A DNA stretch of 64,000 nt from Chitinophagaceae bacterium (GTDB lineage: Bacteria; Bacteroidota; Bacteroidia; Chitinophagales; Chitinophagaceae), in assembly GCA_016720565.1 (NCBI GenBank), contig JADKKJ010000011.1:1240001-1304000 (forward strand), in the 5' to 3' direction. Position 1 is the first letter of the stretch, and each line of letters starts with the position of its first letter. A model generated the notes under the pieces. The model was not told where the DNA came from. It saw nothing but the letters and a program-made list of their open reading frames with translations, and searched no databases. Shown piece after piece: positions 8,004 through 17,186 of this stretch. Both the position numbers and the translations under genes were made by a program.

Positions 8004-9109
8004 TTGGCAACTAAGGTTCACCTTCGTGGGCTCAACGGAATAAGGGCTATTGCTTCACTCGCAGTAGTAATTAGTCATATTGCTTTAAACTTTGAAAATT
8101 TTGGGTTTTCACCTTCGCATGGCCTTGATCTTGCCGGCTTTGGGGTTTCGATGTTTTTTTCCTTAAGCGGATTTCTGATCACCTATTTACTTATGATTGA
8201 AAAATCTGATTTTGGCGATGTTTCTATAAAAGATTTCTACATCCGAAGGATTCTCCGAATATGGCCGCTTTATTTTTTTTACCTTATTGTATGTATACTG
8301 GTAATCATTTTAACACAGCCGCAAGAATTAAGGGGGAATATCACATATTATATCTTACTGTCGGGAAATATGCCTTTTATTCTGGGATCATCTCCCCATT
8401 GATCTTTCATTTCTGGTCTCTAGGGGTTGAAGAGCAATTCTATTTGTTCTGGCCCTGGGTAATGAAGAGAATTGGAAATCCATTTAAATGGATAAGTTGG
8501 TTTATCCTAATTATGTTGTTTTTGAAACTGATGGGGTATGTGATATATAAAAAAACCGGTAGTTACCTGCTTTATGATATTGTTCATGTGACTCGTTTTC
8601 ATTGTATGGCATTTGGGGCTCTTGGGGCCATATTATGGCAAAGGCAGGTAAAGTGGTTGAGGGGCCTATGTTTTTCTAACTGGGTTGTATCAATTTGTTG
8701 GATCATTCTCTTACTTGCTGGATTTAACAAATTTCACTTTGCCTCTGTTATTGATAATGAACTCATTTCAATCATTACAGTATTGCTTATTTTGAATCTA
8801 TCCTTTGGGCCAAAGCCTTTAATAAACCTGGAGAGCTGGTTTTTAAATTTTCTCGGTAAGATATCTTTTGGAGTTTATGTTTACCATCCACTATTGATAT
8901 TCTTGCTATCATACTTCCTAGGTTCCTGGATTCGATCACTTGAATTTAACAGTAGGGTGATTTTTGTGTACTTTATTTCTGTTACTGCTACTATTTTATT
9001 GGCTGCTATTTCATATGAATTACTTGAAAGGCCGTTTTTGTCTATGAAGGACCGCTTTAGTAAAGTGTTAAGCGCGCCAAATGAAAAATTAAATGAAAGC
9101 ACAAGTTAA
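8004..9109 (+). pseudogene. OafA/YrhL-type acyltransferase 3 membrane protein, frameshifted
   Basis: The N-terminal part (8004-8402, TTG start 2 bp after rmlB) reads LRGLNGIRAIASLAVVISHI with the catalytic-type His and FYIRRILRIWPLYF, typical of acyltransferase family 3, which O-acetylates exported glycans at the inner membrane. The rest (HFWSLGVEEQFYLFWPWV to the C-terminus, stop at 9109) continues in another frame. The change is consistent with one C missing from the CCCC run at 8394-8397, giving GSSPPLIFHFWSLG. Restored length is about 368 residues with about ten membrane helices. Cause is probably a homopolymer indel, but a real null mutation cannot be excluded. It lies between rmlB and rmlA. 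Confidence 0.82.
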
Positions 9110-9124
9110 TTTAATGAATCAATT

Positions 9125-9988
9125 ATGAAAGGAATAATACTGGCCGGCGGATCTGGAACACGGTTATACCCCATTACTAAGGCGATCAGCAAACAATTAA
9201 TGCCGATCTATGATAAGCCCATGATCTATTACCCACTTTCGGTGTTAATGATGGCGGGTATCAAAGAGATACTGATCATTACTACCCCGGAAGACAATGC
9301 TTCCTTTAAAAGATTGTTGGGAGATGGCGCGCAGGTAGGTTGCCGTTTTGAATATGCCGTGCAGGAAGTGCCTAACGGACTGGCCCAGGCATTTGTGATC
9401 GGTGCTGATTTTATTGGCAATGATAAAGTGGCCCTGATACTGGGAGATAATATATTTTATGGCACCCGCATGGGCAAGCAATTACAGGAACTGAATGATG
9501 TGGAAGGCGGTTATGTTTTTGCTTACCAGGTTAGTGACCCCGAGCGATATGGCGTAGTTGAATTTGATGATGAGATGAAAGCTATCACTATTGAAGAAAA
9601 ACCGGCCATTCCTAAATCGAATTACGCGGTGCCGGGTTTATATTTTTATGATAATGAGGTGGTCCGTATAGCCAGGGAACTAAAGCCTTCCGCCCGCGGT
9701 GAATATGAAATAACGGATGTGAACCGTATTTACCTGGAGGCGGGTAAGTTATCCGTTTCCGTACTCGACCGGGGTACCGCCTGGCTGGATACCGGTACTT
9801 TTGATTCACTCAGCGATGCTTCCGAATATGTGCGTGTGATCGAAAAAAGACAAGGCACCAAGATCGGTTGTATTGAAGAGATCGCATTTCGGAATGGCTT
9901 TATTGGAAAACAGCAGTTGCTTGTAATTGCAAATGAACTGGCGAAAAGTGGTTATGGTGAATATTTAAAAAAAGTCGCTGTTTTATAG
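9125..9988 (+). CDS. rmlA: Glucose-1-phosphate thymidylyltransferase
   Basis: 287 residues, usual length for RmlA. It opens MKGIILAGGSGTRLYPIT with the nucleotidyltransferase signature GGSGTRL, and shows KQLMPIYDKPMIYYPLSVLM, ALILGDNIFYG, RYGVVEFD, EEKPAIPKSNYAVPGLYFYD and GTAWLDTGTFDSL. It converts glucose-1-phosphate and dTTP to dTDP-glucose for RmlB. The C-terminus ends in AKSGYGEYLKKVAVL, which matters because a similar sequence is found as a remnant at 14605. No rmlC or rmlD homologue for dTDP-rhamnose is present nearby, which fits a dTDP-aminosugar route. Confidence 0.96.
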   Translation: MKGIILAGGSGTRLYPITKAISKQLMPIYDKPMIYYPLSVLMMAGIKEILIITTPEDNASFKRLLGDGAQVGCRFEYAVQEVPNGLAQAFVIGADFIGNDKVALILGDNIFYGTRMGKQLQELNDVEGGYVFAYQVSDPERYGVVEFDDEMKAITIEEKPAIPKSNYAVPGLYFYDNEVVRIARELKPSARGEYEITDVNRIYLEAGKLSVSVLDRGTAWLDTGTFDSLSDASEYVRVIEKRQGTKIGCIEEIAFRNGFIGKQQLLVIANELAKSGYGEYLKKVAVL

Positions 9989-9996
9989 ATCTTGTT

Positions 9997-10923
9997 TTGC
10001 AACCCTTAATTTCCATAGTTAGTCCCGTTTACCAGGCAGAAAGGATCGTGCCTAAGTTGGTTAAGGAGTTAATTGTAACACTTGATGCGATCCCATACAC
10101 TTTCGAAATAATACTGGTGGAGGATGGTAGTACCGATAATTCATGGAAAAGTATTGAAGCCGAATCAGGAAAAGATCCGAGGGTGAAAGGAGTTAGACTC
10201 AGCCGTAATTTTGGACAGCACTATGCAATTGCTGCTGGTTTGGATAATGTGAGCGGAGAATGGGTAATAGTTATGGATTGTGACCTGCAGGATCAGCCCA
10301 GTGAAATTCCAAAAATGCTGGAAAAGGCCAAGCAAGGTTTTGATATAGTACTTGGTAGAAGGATGAATCGAAAGGAAGCCGGAATAAACCGCTGGTTCGC
10401 CCGTCTATTTTATTGGATGCTGGGATATCTCACTGGTAAAAAACAGGATCCTGCAGTAGGTAATTTTGGTATCTACCGACAGAATGTAATAAGAGCTATT
10501 CAGTCCACCGGAGAAAGCATTCGATATTTTCCTGCCATGGTGAATTGGGTAGGTTTCCGACGGGGTTTTCTTGATGTTGAACATGGGGAAAGGGATTCTG
10601 GGCATTCCAATTATAATTTCAAAAGATTGGCCAACCTTGCTATTGATATCCTGATGGCTAATTCTGAAAAGCCGATTCGAATGATCGTAAAAATGGGAGT
10701 TTTTATATCCTTTCTTTCTCTTTTAGCAAGCCTGATCGTATTGGTCCGGTATTTTACAGGATCAATTGAAGTTGCTGGCTATACCAGCCTAATATTATCT
10801 GTCTGGTTGCTCGGAGGAATTATTATTCTACTATTAGGTATCCTGGGACTTTATATAGGAAAGGTATTTCAGCAGGTTAAAGGCCGTCCTGTGTATGTCA
10901 TTTCCGACAAAACTGGATTTTAA
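9997..10923 (+). CDS. Family 2 glycosyltransferase, dolichol-phosphate-mannose-synthase/ArnC-like
   Basis: 308 residues from a TTG at 9997, 8 bp after rmlA. The GT-A catalytic domain has ISIVSPVYQAE, VEDGSTDNS and the metal-binding VIVMDCDLQDQPSEIP; two membrane helices at about 232-252 and 265-290 anchor the C-terminus, as in GtrB/ArnC/DPM1-type enzymes that make polyprenyl-phosphate sugars. The likely product is an undecaprenyl-phosphate-linked sugar or an extension of the lipid-linked chain. The stop overlaps the start of wecD by one base. The sugar specificity cannot be read from the sequence. Confidence 0.85.
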   Translation: MQPLISIVSPVYQAERIVPKLVKELIVTLDAIPYTFEIILVEDGSTDNSWKSIEAESGKDPRVKGVRLSRNFGQHYAIAAGLDNVSGEWVIVMDCDLQDQPSEIPKMLEKAKQGFDIVLGRRMNRKEAGINRWFARLFYWMLGYLTGKKQDPAVGNFGIYRQNVIRAIQSTGESIRYFPAMVNWVGFRRGFLDVEHGERDSGHSNYNFKRLANLAIDILMANSEKPIRMIVKMGVFISFLSLLASLIVLVRYFTGSIEVAGYTSLILSVWLLGGIIILLLGILGLYIGKVFQQVKGRPVYVISDKTGF

Positions 10924-11627
10924 TGGGAATACGAACTTTGGAATGGGATTCCGAATGGCTGGGATTAAGAGTTGGGTCGGTTGATCCTGGTGTTTCACTG
11001 CCTGATGAAAAAGAGCTTAAGGAATTTGACCTGGTCTATTTTTTCCGTGATCCCTCTGATAAAAAAGGGTTGAGCTGGATGGCTCGTCACCAAATGGAAC
11101 CAATAGATCGGCGGTTGGAATATTTATTAGAACTGAAAACCAGTTCTACCTCTTCATCCGTTCCTGAACTTTATGAAAGAGGAGAGTATGATGAAAAACT
11201 GATCGAATTAGGAGAGACGAGTTTTGAATGGTCCCGTTTTAAAAGGGATTCAAGGATAGGGGATTCAAAATTTCGATTGCTTTACCGCCAGTGGATGGAA
11301 GCTTCATTAAATAACAAATTGTCTGATGCTGTATTTGTTCAAAAAGATGAACAGGAACAGATCGCAGGTTTTGCAGTAGTTAAAATACAGGAACAAAAAA
11401 GTTTTCTTGTATTGCTGGCGGTGGCTAATGCTCAACGAAATAAGGGCTGGGGAAAAGCACTGGTGAAAAAAGCAGCTGCTTTTGCCATCAGTAAAGGCGC
11501 TATTTCCATGAGTTTATTAACCCAATTTGAAAATAGGGCTGCGCGCCATTTTTTTGAAGGACTTGGATTTCAAATTAAAAGCCAGGTAAATATTTATCAT
11601 TTCTGGACGGATGAGCATACCCTTTAA
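10923..11627 (+). CDS. wecD: dTDP-fucosamine acetyltransferase-like GNAT protein
   Basis: 234 residues. A variable N-terminal half (LEWDSEWLGLRVGSV) is followed by a GNAT domain with the acetyl-CoA loop LAVANAQRNKGWGKALVKKA at about 172-191 and a C-terminal HFFEGLGFQIKS. WecD/RffC of the enterobacterial common antigen pathway has this size, layout and neighbourhood: its gene sits directly before wecE, as here, with a 17-bp overlap. It would acetylate dTDP-4-amino-4,6-dideoxygalactose to dTDP-Fuc4NAc. The symbol rests largely on gene order with the clear wecE; sequence divergence from the enterobacterial protein is large. Confidence 0.72.
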   Translation: MGIRTLEWDSEWLGLRVGSVDPGVSLPDEKELKEFDLVYFFRDPSDKKGLSWMARHQMEPIDRRLEYLLELKTSSTSSSVPELYERGEYDEKLIELGETSFEWSRFKRDSRIGDSKFRLLYRQWMEASLNNKLSDAVFVQKDEQEQIAGFAVVKIQEQKSFLVLLAVANAQRNKGWGKALVKKAAAFAISKGAISMSLLTQFENRAARHFFEGLGFQIKSQVNIYHFWTDEHTL

Positions 11628-12759
11628 TAAACCATTTTTAGCAGGGAAGGAGCTTCAGTATATACAGGAGGCTATTAATTCCGGGAAGATCTCTGGCAAT
11701 GGAGGGTTTACGGGGCGCTGCCAGTCCTTTTTTCAGCAACGGTATGGTTTTTCAAAAACATTATTGACGAATTCCTGTACGGATGCATTGGAAATGGCAG
11801 CTATCCTTTTGAATATAGGTCCGGGGGATGAGGTGATCGTTCCTAATTATACATTTGTTTCCACAGCTAATGCATTTGTATTAAGGGGTGCAACTATTGT
11901 TTTCTGCGATAGCCGGCCGGATCATCCAGGAATGAATGAGGAATTACTGGAAGGTCTGATCACAGAAAAAACCAGGGCCATTATTCCTGTTCATTATGCA
12001 GGTGTGGCTTGTGATATGAAAAGGATCATGAAACTGGCTAAAAAGTATAAGCTTTTTGTGGTTGAGGATGCGGCGCATGCTATCGACAGCTATTATTTAG
12101 ATGAAGGGAAAAGGGTTCCCTTAGGAGGCATTGGGCACCTGGCGGCTTTTTCTTTTCATGAAACCAAGAATATTAATTGCGGTGAAGGAGGAATGTTGGT
12201 AGTGAATGATCCCACCTTTGAGGAAAGAGCAGAACTGATATGGGAGAAAGGAACTAACCGGAGTCAGTTTTTTCGCGGGGAAATAGATGAATATAGCTGG
12301 GTGGATGTCGGTTCTTCCTTTCTTCCTTCTGAGATCAGTGCGGCCTTTCTTTATGGACAACTGGAATGTCTCGACCGTATACAGGCAAAGAGAAAATCTT
12401 TGTGGGAGCATTATATGAAAGGACTTGGTAGATTGGAAGAGGGTGGAATACTGGGTTTGCCGAAACATCCTGTTTACGCCCAATTCAATGGCCACCTGTT
12501 CTATATAGTTTGCCCCGATGAAGGCTGGAGAAAAGGGTTGATGGGTTATTTAAAAGGTTTGGATATACTCGCAGTATCTCATTATCGTTCCCTGCATGAT
12601 TCTCCTTTCCAGAAGGGAAAACCAGCGTCGGGTAAAGAATTTCCATGGTCAGATCATTATACCAGCCGCTTGCTTCGGCTGCCTCTTTACTATGAATTAG
12701 AATTGTCGCAGGTAGATACAATAGTTTCCAGCATCCTGGAATACGCAGGAAACAGATGA
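11611..12759 (+). CDS. wecE: dTDP-4-amino-4,6-dideoxygalactose transaminase
   Basis: 382 residues, strongly WecE/RffA-like: IPFNKPFLAGKELQYIQEAI, SGKISGNGGFTGRCQ, NSCTDALEMAAILLNIGPGDEV, NYTFVSTANAFVLRGA, PVHYAGVACDM, the PLP-lysine motif FSFHETKNINCGEGG (Lys at about residue 188) and EKGTNRSQFFRGEIDEYSW. WecE converts dTDP-4-keto-6-deoxyglucose and glutamate to dTDP-Fuc4N. With rmlA, rmlB and wecD in the same segment the whole route from glucose-1-phosphate to dTDP-Fuc4NAc is encoded. Overlaps wecD at its start; its stop overlaps the next ORF start (ATGA). Confidence 0.9.
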   Translation: MSIPFNKPFLAGKELQYIQEAINSGKISGNGGFTGRCQSFFQQRYGFSKTLLTNSCTDALEMAAILLNIGPGDEVIVPNYTFVSTANAFVLRGATIVFCDSRPDHPGMNEELLEGLITEKTRAIIPVHYAGVACDMKRIMKLAKKYKLFVVEDAAHAIDSYYLDEGKRVPLGGIGHLAAFSFHETKNINCGEGGMLVVNDPTFEERAELIWEKGTNRSQFFRGEIDEYSWVDVGSSFLPSEISAAFLYGQLECLDRIQAKRKSLWEHYMKGLGRLEEGGILGLPKHPVYAQFNGHLFYIVCPDEGWRKGLMGYLKGLDILAVSHYRSLHDSPFQKGKPASGKEFPWSDHYTSRLLRLPLYYELELSQVDTIVSSILEYAGNR

Positions 12760-14573
12760 TCAGTTTTTCTATCATAGCATTGTGCCTGTTGTCCCTGTTG
12801 ACCCTGGTAACAGTATCTTTTGGTATAGGTAGAGCCTTATCTGCAGGGTCGGGCTGGCCGATGGATCCGGTCGCTGATATACTTAAAGGATTATTACTGA
12901 TAGTCAGCATTTATGCAATTATCAAAACCGAAGCCCATACTATCTTATTGCCGATTCCTTTTTTGGTATTACTTCATATTTTTCTTAAAAAGCAGTTGGA
13001 TAGGCCTGGTGCGCCATTAAGAACATACCTGTGGTTATTTTTGCTGGCGTTTTTATTTTATAGCTGTTTTTTCCTGTTTGCCTTTATAAGTTTTGAGCCG
13101 GGCATGGTGCGCTTACCTACCGGAGACAATGCATTTTATGCCAGGCTGGCCGAGTTTCTGAATGATAAAGGAGTAGAGAATTATCGCTTTGATCATGGCT
13201 CCACGGATTCAGCCGTGATGCCCTATCATTATTTTGATTGCTGGGCTACGGCACTGGTAAGTAAAATTTTCGAACTTAATACTCATTATGTCCTGATGCT
13301 GGTGGTTTATCCATTGTTTAGTTTATTATTTGTTTTAGTGGTTTTTGGGTGGTTAAGAAAAGAGAACAGGCCAGATTGGAAAACAGGTATTGTGGCTTTA
13401 TTGACTCCTTTATTTGCGGGAATAGGTTTTTTGTATCCCTCCCGATGGGTGAATGCGGAGGTTTTGAACCAGGCGCCTGTGGAAATAGTTAAATTACTCT
13501 GCCCCGCAGTATTATTTGTGTGGATGCTGTCTTATTTACGATATAACGATATTTCAAGGGTATTAATAGTTTCCGCCATCATAGGTTTATGTTATGCCAC
13601 TCTTTTGCCGGCGCTGGCTTTGTTAACTGGCTGGATATTATTTCAATCTTTTCGGCAGGGGAGAATTAAATTTCTTATTCCTGCATTAATAGGCGCGATC
13701 ATTTCGGCCGGATATTTCATATGGTTCTACCGCAATTCAGGATATTCGCAGGTACGTTTCCAGTTCACTGCTATGGAATATATAGGCAGAAGCCTGAAGA
13801 TGATGGCAGGAGGCATGATGGAAATTATAATATGGTTGCCGATTATGGTGCTGGGTTGGCTTATCTTTCGAGAACAAAAGTTTTTGCAGGTCAGGGAACT
13901 AAAGGCTATTTTGATTTTTGTTTTGGGCGGGTTATTGGGTTGGATATTTTGCTGGACCATACATGTAGAGTACCAGCAGCTTTTTGAGTCTGCCTTTGTA
14001 CTTGGTTCCGCCCTGCTTACTGCCCTGGTCTTTGTCAACGCATTTGAATCATTTAAATGGCTGGTTTACGTCCCTGTGTTTGGCTTGATTATTTTTTTTA
14101 TTGTCCGAAATCCACGATATAATTATCATGTGGAGGAATTAAGAAGTGCCGATCTGCAGAAGGCAAAGGATTTTCTTAAGCGTAATGGCCCTGGCAATTT
14201 TGCGAGCTACCGTTGCAAGAAAGAGTATACTTCTTATTATTCGATGCTTACACAAACCTATCCAGCACTTGCATGGCTGGGATATTTACGGGAGCCATAT
14301 GAAAGTTTTTCTTTGGATACCTGGGAATTGAGAGAAGACCTAAAAAAACGTCACAATATGGGGCATGCGGTGGACGTATTGGATCATGCACCCTATACAT
14401 CGTTTGCGAGAGAGCACCAATACCTGACGGGTATCGAATGTGGCCGGGTATTTATGGAAAGCAGGGGAATACGCTACTTGCAGATTTCGCCCTTGGTGCA
14501 AATTGCATTTCCAGGTATCTATATCAAAGATTCAATACAATTATCGGGAGGGTGGCGTATATACTCGTTTTGA
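12756..14573 (+). CDS. Large polytopic membrane protein, possible GT-C-type glycosyltransferase
   Basis: 605 residues with about eleven hydrophobic helices in the first 450 positions and a soluble C-terminal part of about 150 residues. A first periplasmic-type loop contains RLPTGDNAFYARLAEFL and MPYHYFDCWATALV; acidic residues at the end of the first loop are typical of GT-C enzymes, but no diagnostic motif was recognised. The C-terminal domain has paired Tyr/Arg-rich stretches. It sits between wecE and the ABC exporter, so a role in polymer assembly or lipid-linked sugar transfer is reasonable. I do not recognise the family. An O-antigen-ligase-like role is another possibility. Confidence 0.6.
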   Translation: MISFSIIALCLLSLLTLVTVSFGIGRALSAGSGWPMDPVADILKGLLLIVSIYAIIKTEAHTILLPIPFLVLLHIFLKKQLDRPGAPLRTYLWLFLLAFLFYSCFFLFAFISFEPGMVRLPTGDNAFYARLAEFLNDKGVENYRFDHGSTDSAVMPYHYFDCWATALVSKIFELNTHYVLMLVVYPLFSLLFVLVVFGWLRKENRPDWKTGIVALLTPLFAGIGFLYPSRWVNAEVLNQAPVEIVKLLCPAVLFVWMLSYLRYNDISRVLIVSAIIGLCYATLLPALALLTGWILFQSFRQGRIKFLIPALIGAIISAGYFIWFYRNSGYSQVRFQFTAMEYIGRSLKMMAGGMMEIIIWLPIMVLGWLIFREQKFLQVRELKAILIFVLGGLLGWIFCWTIHVEYQQLFESAFVLGSALLTALVFVNAFESFKWLVYVPVFGLIIFFIVRNPRYNYHVEELRSADLQKAKDFLKRNGPGNFASYRCKKEYTSYYSMLTQTYPALAWLGYLREPYESFSLDTWELREDLKKRHNMGHAVDVLDHAPYTSFAREHQYLTGIECGRVFMESRGIRYLQISPLVQIAFPGIYIKDSIQLSGGWRIYSF

Positions 14574-14604
14574 AAATAATGTTATAGATAAAAATCGAGT
14601 TTAA

Positions 14605-14661
14605 AAACTTGCCATTAAACTACCCAAAAGCGAATATGGCAAATATCTAAAAATTCTGTGA
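14605..14661 (+). pseudogene. Remnant of an rmlA 3' end
   Basis: The + strand reads KLAIKLPKSEYGKYLKIL followed by a TGA at 14659-14661. The C-terminus of the intact RmlA in this window ends ANELAKSGYGEYLKKV; about ten of sixteen aligned positions match, including KS.YG.YLK. The piece has no start and is cut off by a TAA immediately upstream. It looks like the stub of a second rmlA copy left by recombination at the border of the export/acyl cassette. Confidence 0.55.
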
Positions 14662-14666
14662 TCAAA

Positions 14667-15494
14667 ATGACTGATAAAATAATAATAGAAAGTGGCCGTG
14701 CGGAGAAGAATTACTGGCGGGACCTCTGGCGGTACCGGGAATTGTTTTATATCCTAAGTTGGAGGGATATAAAAGTGAAATATAAACAGACTGTACTTGG
14801 TGTGCTTTGGGTAATTCTTCGTCCTCTACTAACAATGATCATATTTACCTTTGTATTTGGACGTATTGCAAATATGGACATGCATTCAGCGGTACCGTAC
14901 TCTATTATTGTTTTTGGTGGATTGCTTCCCTGGCAGTTTTTTTCAAATGCATTAACTGAATGCAGCAACAGTTTGATTGGAAATGAGCGGTTAATCACGA
15001 AAGTTTATTTTCCCAGGCTTATCATACCTGCCAGTTCTGTCATCACCAGCTTTATTGATTTTTTGATTTCCCTTCTTATCCTTATAATACTTTTCTTTTT
15101 CTACAGATATACCCCGCCGTGGCAAATACTCCTGATGCCCATTTTCTGGATTCTCGTTTTCTTTGCTTCATTTGGTCCAGGATTGTATTTGACGGCCTTA
15201 AATGTTAAGTACCGTGACTTTCGGTATATCATACCTTTTATTGTTCAGTTCGGCTTGTTTATTTCGCCGGTGGGTTATATGACCAGTAAAATTCCCTCAA
15301 AATGGATCTGGGTATATTCACTGAATCCAATGGTAGGTGTTATTGATTGTTTTCGCTGGTGTATTGTGAAGGGCGCTCCCAATCCGTTTCTTAATTATCC
15401 TTTTTATATTTCAATGGGAGTTATAATATTTTTCCTGGTTCTTTCTGTTTACCAGTTCCGTAAAATGGAAAAAAACTTTGCTGATCTTATTTAA
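14667..15494 (+). CDS. wzm: Polysaccharide ABC exporter, permease subunit (Wzm type)
   Basis: 275 residues from ATG 14667; a GTG at 14658 is also in frame but overlaps the rmlA remnant. The N-terminal segment YRELFYILSWRDIKVKYKQT is the ABC-2 polysaccharide permease signature, followed by LGVLWVILRPLLTMIIFTFVFG, six membrane helices, and LNVKYRDFRYIIPFIVQFGLF. Together with the ATPase encoded 35 bp downstream it would move lipid-linked polysaccharide across the inner membrane. No Wzx flippase occurs in the window, so this is the only candidate for that step. Starts the AT-richer part of the locus. Confidence 0.9.
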   Translation: MTDKIIIESGRAEKNYWRDLWRYRELFYILSWRDIKVKYKQTVLGVLWVILRPLLTMIIFTFVFGRIANMDMHSAVPYSIIVFGGLLPWQFFSNALTECSNSLIGNERLITKVYFPRLIIPASSVITSFIDFLISLLILIILFFFYRYTPPWQILLMPIFWILVFFASFGPGLYLTALNVKYRDFRYIIPFIVQFGLFISPVGYMTSKIPSKWIWVYSLNPMVGVIDCFRWCIVKGAPNPFLNYPFYISMGVIIFFLVLSVYQFRKMEKNFADLI

Positions 15495-15529
15495 ATAAAT
15501 ATGCAGGCAAAGAATAAATTATTAAAACA

Positions 15530-16771
15530 ATGGATGATACAATAATTAAAGTAGAAGGCTTAGGGAAAAAGTACCTGATTGACCATGAGCGGGAAGGTGG
15601 CTATACTGCTTTGCGTGATGTAATAAGTAGTAGGGCGAAAAGGATTTTTGGGGAAAAGAGGGCTACATTATCCACGAAAGAAGAATTTTGGGCTATTAAA
15701 GACCTTGATTTCGAGATAAAGCGTGGTGAAGCGGTTGGGATAATTGGCAAGAATGGTGCTGGAAAAAGTACTTTATTAAAGGTGCTTAGCAGAATAACAG
15801 AGCCTACACTAGGACGAATTGAACTCAATGGCCGGGTTGCCTCTTTATTGGAGGTAGGTACTGGTTTTCATCCTGAATTGACAGGCAGGGAGAATGTTTT
15901 TCTTAATGGTGCCATTCTTGGGATGGGTCGCTCAGAGATAAGACGAAAATTTGATGAGATTGTTGATTTCAGCGGAGTTGAAAGATTTCTGGATACTCCT
16001 GTAAAAAGATATAGTAGTGGCATGTATGTAAGGCTGGCATTTGCGGTGGCGGCTTTCCTTGAACCTGAAATTCTTATTGTCGATGAAGTATTAGCAGTTG
16101 GAGATGCAGAGTTTCAGAAGAAATGTTTGGGTAAAATGCAACAGGTAAGCAGAGGCGAGGGCAGAACAGTTTTATTTGTGAGTCATAATATGGCTGCCGT
16201 AAAAAGTTTATGTTCAACAGGTATCGTACTGAAGAACGGGAGGATGGATTTTTACGGGAGTAATTATGAAGCAGTTCAGCATTACCAGAATCATAATCAA
16301 TCCAATACCAGTTTCCATCATGAAGGAGAAGTTAACCTGGCCCCGGGCAATGCTAGTATAAGGATACTGCAAATGGATGTTGTCCCACAGGAAGGGGAGA
16401 TTTTATCTATGAATTCGGGAGTGGAATTCAGGTTAAAGGTTTTCAATAGTTTAGTTGACCGTAACCTGGATGTGACTTTTGAGGTTGCGAATAATGATGA
16501 TATAATCATTTTTCATCAGGGGGTTATCCTTACCTCAGGTGGGAACTCTAAAATAGGTGTATATGAAGTATCATGTGTGTTGCCAAAATTATTCCTCAAT
16601 GCAGGCAGTTACAATATCAAGTTGATCTTTGGAGAGAACCAGCGGTATTTAATTTATGAGGTCAGTTCATTTTTATCATTTGAAATTGTGCAGGAGTCTG
16701 CCGGGTCAAATAGCAGCAGGCTGCCCGGGGTCACTTTTCCAGAATTGTCATTTAAGGTAATAACGCCATAA
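15530..16771 (+). CDS. wzt: Polysaccharide ABC exporter, ATPase with Wzt C-terminal substrate-binding domain
   Basis: 413 residues. The ATPase domain (1-240) has Walker A GIIGKNGAGKSTLLKVL (about 73-89), signature YSSGMYVRLAFAVA (about 163) and Walker B PEILIVDEVLAVGDAEF. Residues about 255-405 form a beta-rich domain of the Wzt_C type, which in O9a-type systems binds the modified non-reducing end of the polymer before export. Its presence suggests that this exporter recognises a terminal decoration; the methyltransferase and acyl genes just downstream are candidates to supply one. It is followed after 1 bp by the FdtA-like gene. Confidence 0.9.
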   Translation: MDDTIIKVEGLGKKYLIDHEREGGYTALRDVISSRAKRIFGEKRATLSTKEEFWAIKDLDFEIKRGEAVGIIGKNGAGKSTLLKVLSRITEPTLGRIELNGRVASLLEVGTGFHPELTGRENVFLNGAILGMGRSEIRRKFDEIVDFSGVERFLDTPVKRYSSGMYVRLAFAVAAFLEPEILIVDEVLAVGDAEFQKKCLGKMQQVSRGEGRTVLFVSHNMAAVKSLCSTGIVLKNGRMDFYGSNYEAVQHYQNHNQSNTSFHHEGEVNLAPGNASIRILQMDVVPQEGEILSMNSGVEFRLKVFNSLVDRNLDVTFEVANNDDIIIFHQGVILTSGGNSKIGVYEVSCVLPKLFLNAGSYNIKLIFGENQRYLIYEVSSFLSFEIVQESAGSNSSRLPGVTFPELSFKVITP

Positions 16772-16772
16772 A

Positions 16773-17186
16773 ATGGAAGCAATAAACAGTCCAGAATATT
16801 TCGAAGTAAAATCTATCGGCGGACCAGCACAGGGTTACATATCTGTTGTCAATTCGCTTGAGAATATTCCCTTTACCATTAAAAGAGTGTACTGGACCTA
16901 TTATACTCCACAAAATGTATTAAGAGGGTTTCATGCACATAAGAAACTGCACCAGATAATTTTTGCGGTTTCTGGCACAATAACTTTTATTACTGAAGAT
17001 TTAGAAGGTAGTAAGAATGAATTTATTCTTAAGGAACCTAATAAAGGCGTATATCTTCCGCCCTTTATCTGGAGGGAAATAAAGTTTTCACACAATGCGG
17101 TATTATTATGTATTGCCTCTGAAGAGTACGATGAAAATGATTATATACGAGATTACGATATGTTTAAAAATCAAACCAATAAATAA
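16773..17186 (+). CDS. dTDP-4-keto-6-deoxyglucose 3,4-ketoisomerase (FdtA/QdtA/WxcM cupin)
   Basis: 137 residues forming a single cupin. LRGFHAHKKLHQIIFAVSG carries the conserved histidines of the FdtA/QdtA/TylM3-like ketoisomerases, and the C-terminal part reads GVYLPPFIWREIKFS and SEEYDENDYIRDYD, a family hallmark. It moves the keto group of the RmlB product from C4 to C3, allowing a FdtB/QdtB aminotransferase to make dTDP-Fuc3N or dTDP-Qui3N. Whether the C4 epimer is galacto (Fdt) or gluco (Qdt) cannot be decided by eye. The stop overlaps the ATG of the acyl carrier protein, which ties aminosugar synthesis to the acyl cassette. Confidence 0.85.
   Translation: MEAINSPEYFEVKSIGGPAQGYISVVNSLENIPFTIKRVYWTYYTPQNVLRGFHAHKKLHQIIFAVSGTITFITEDLEGSKNEFILKEPNKGVYLPPFIWREIKFSHNAVLLCIASEEYDENDYIRDYDMFKNQTNK

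Noticed and set aside
8004..16771. A dTDP-rhamnose pathway
   Set aside because: rmlA and rmlB are present but no rmlC/rmlD pair follows; wecD/wecE and the FdtA-like gene point to amino sugars. The RmlC-like gene at 37874 sits in the CDP-sugar set.
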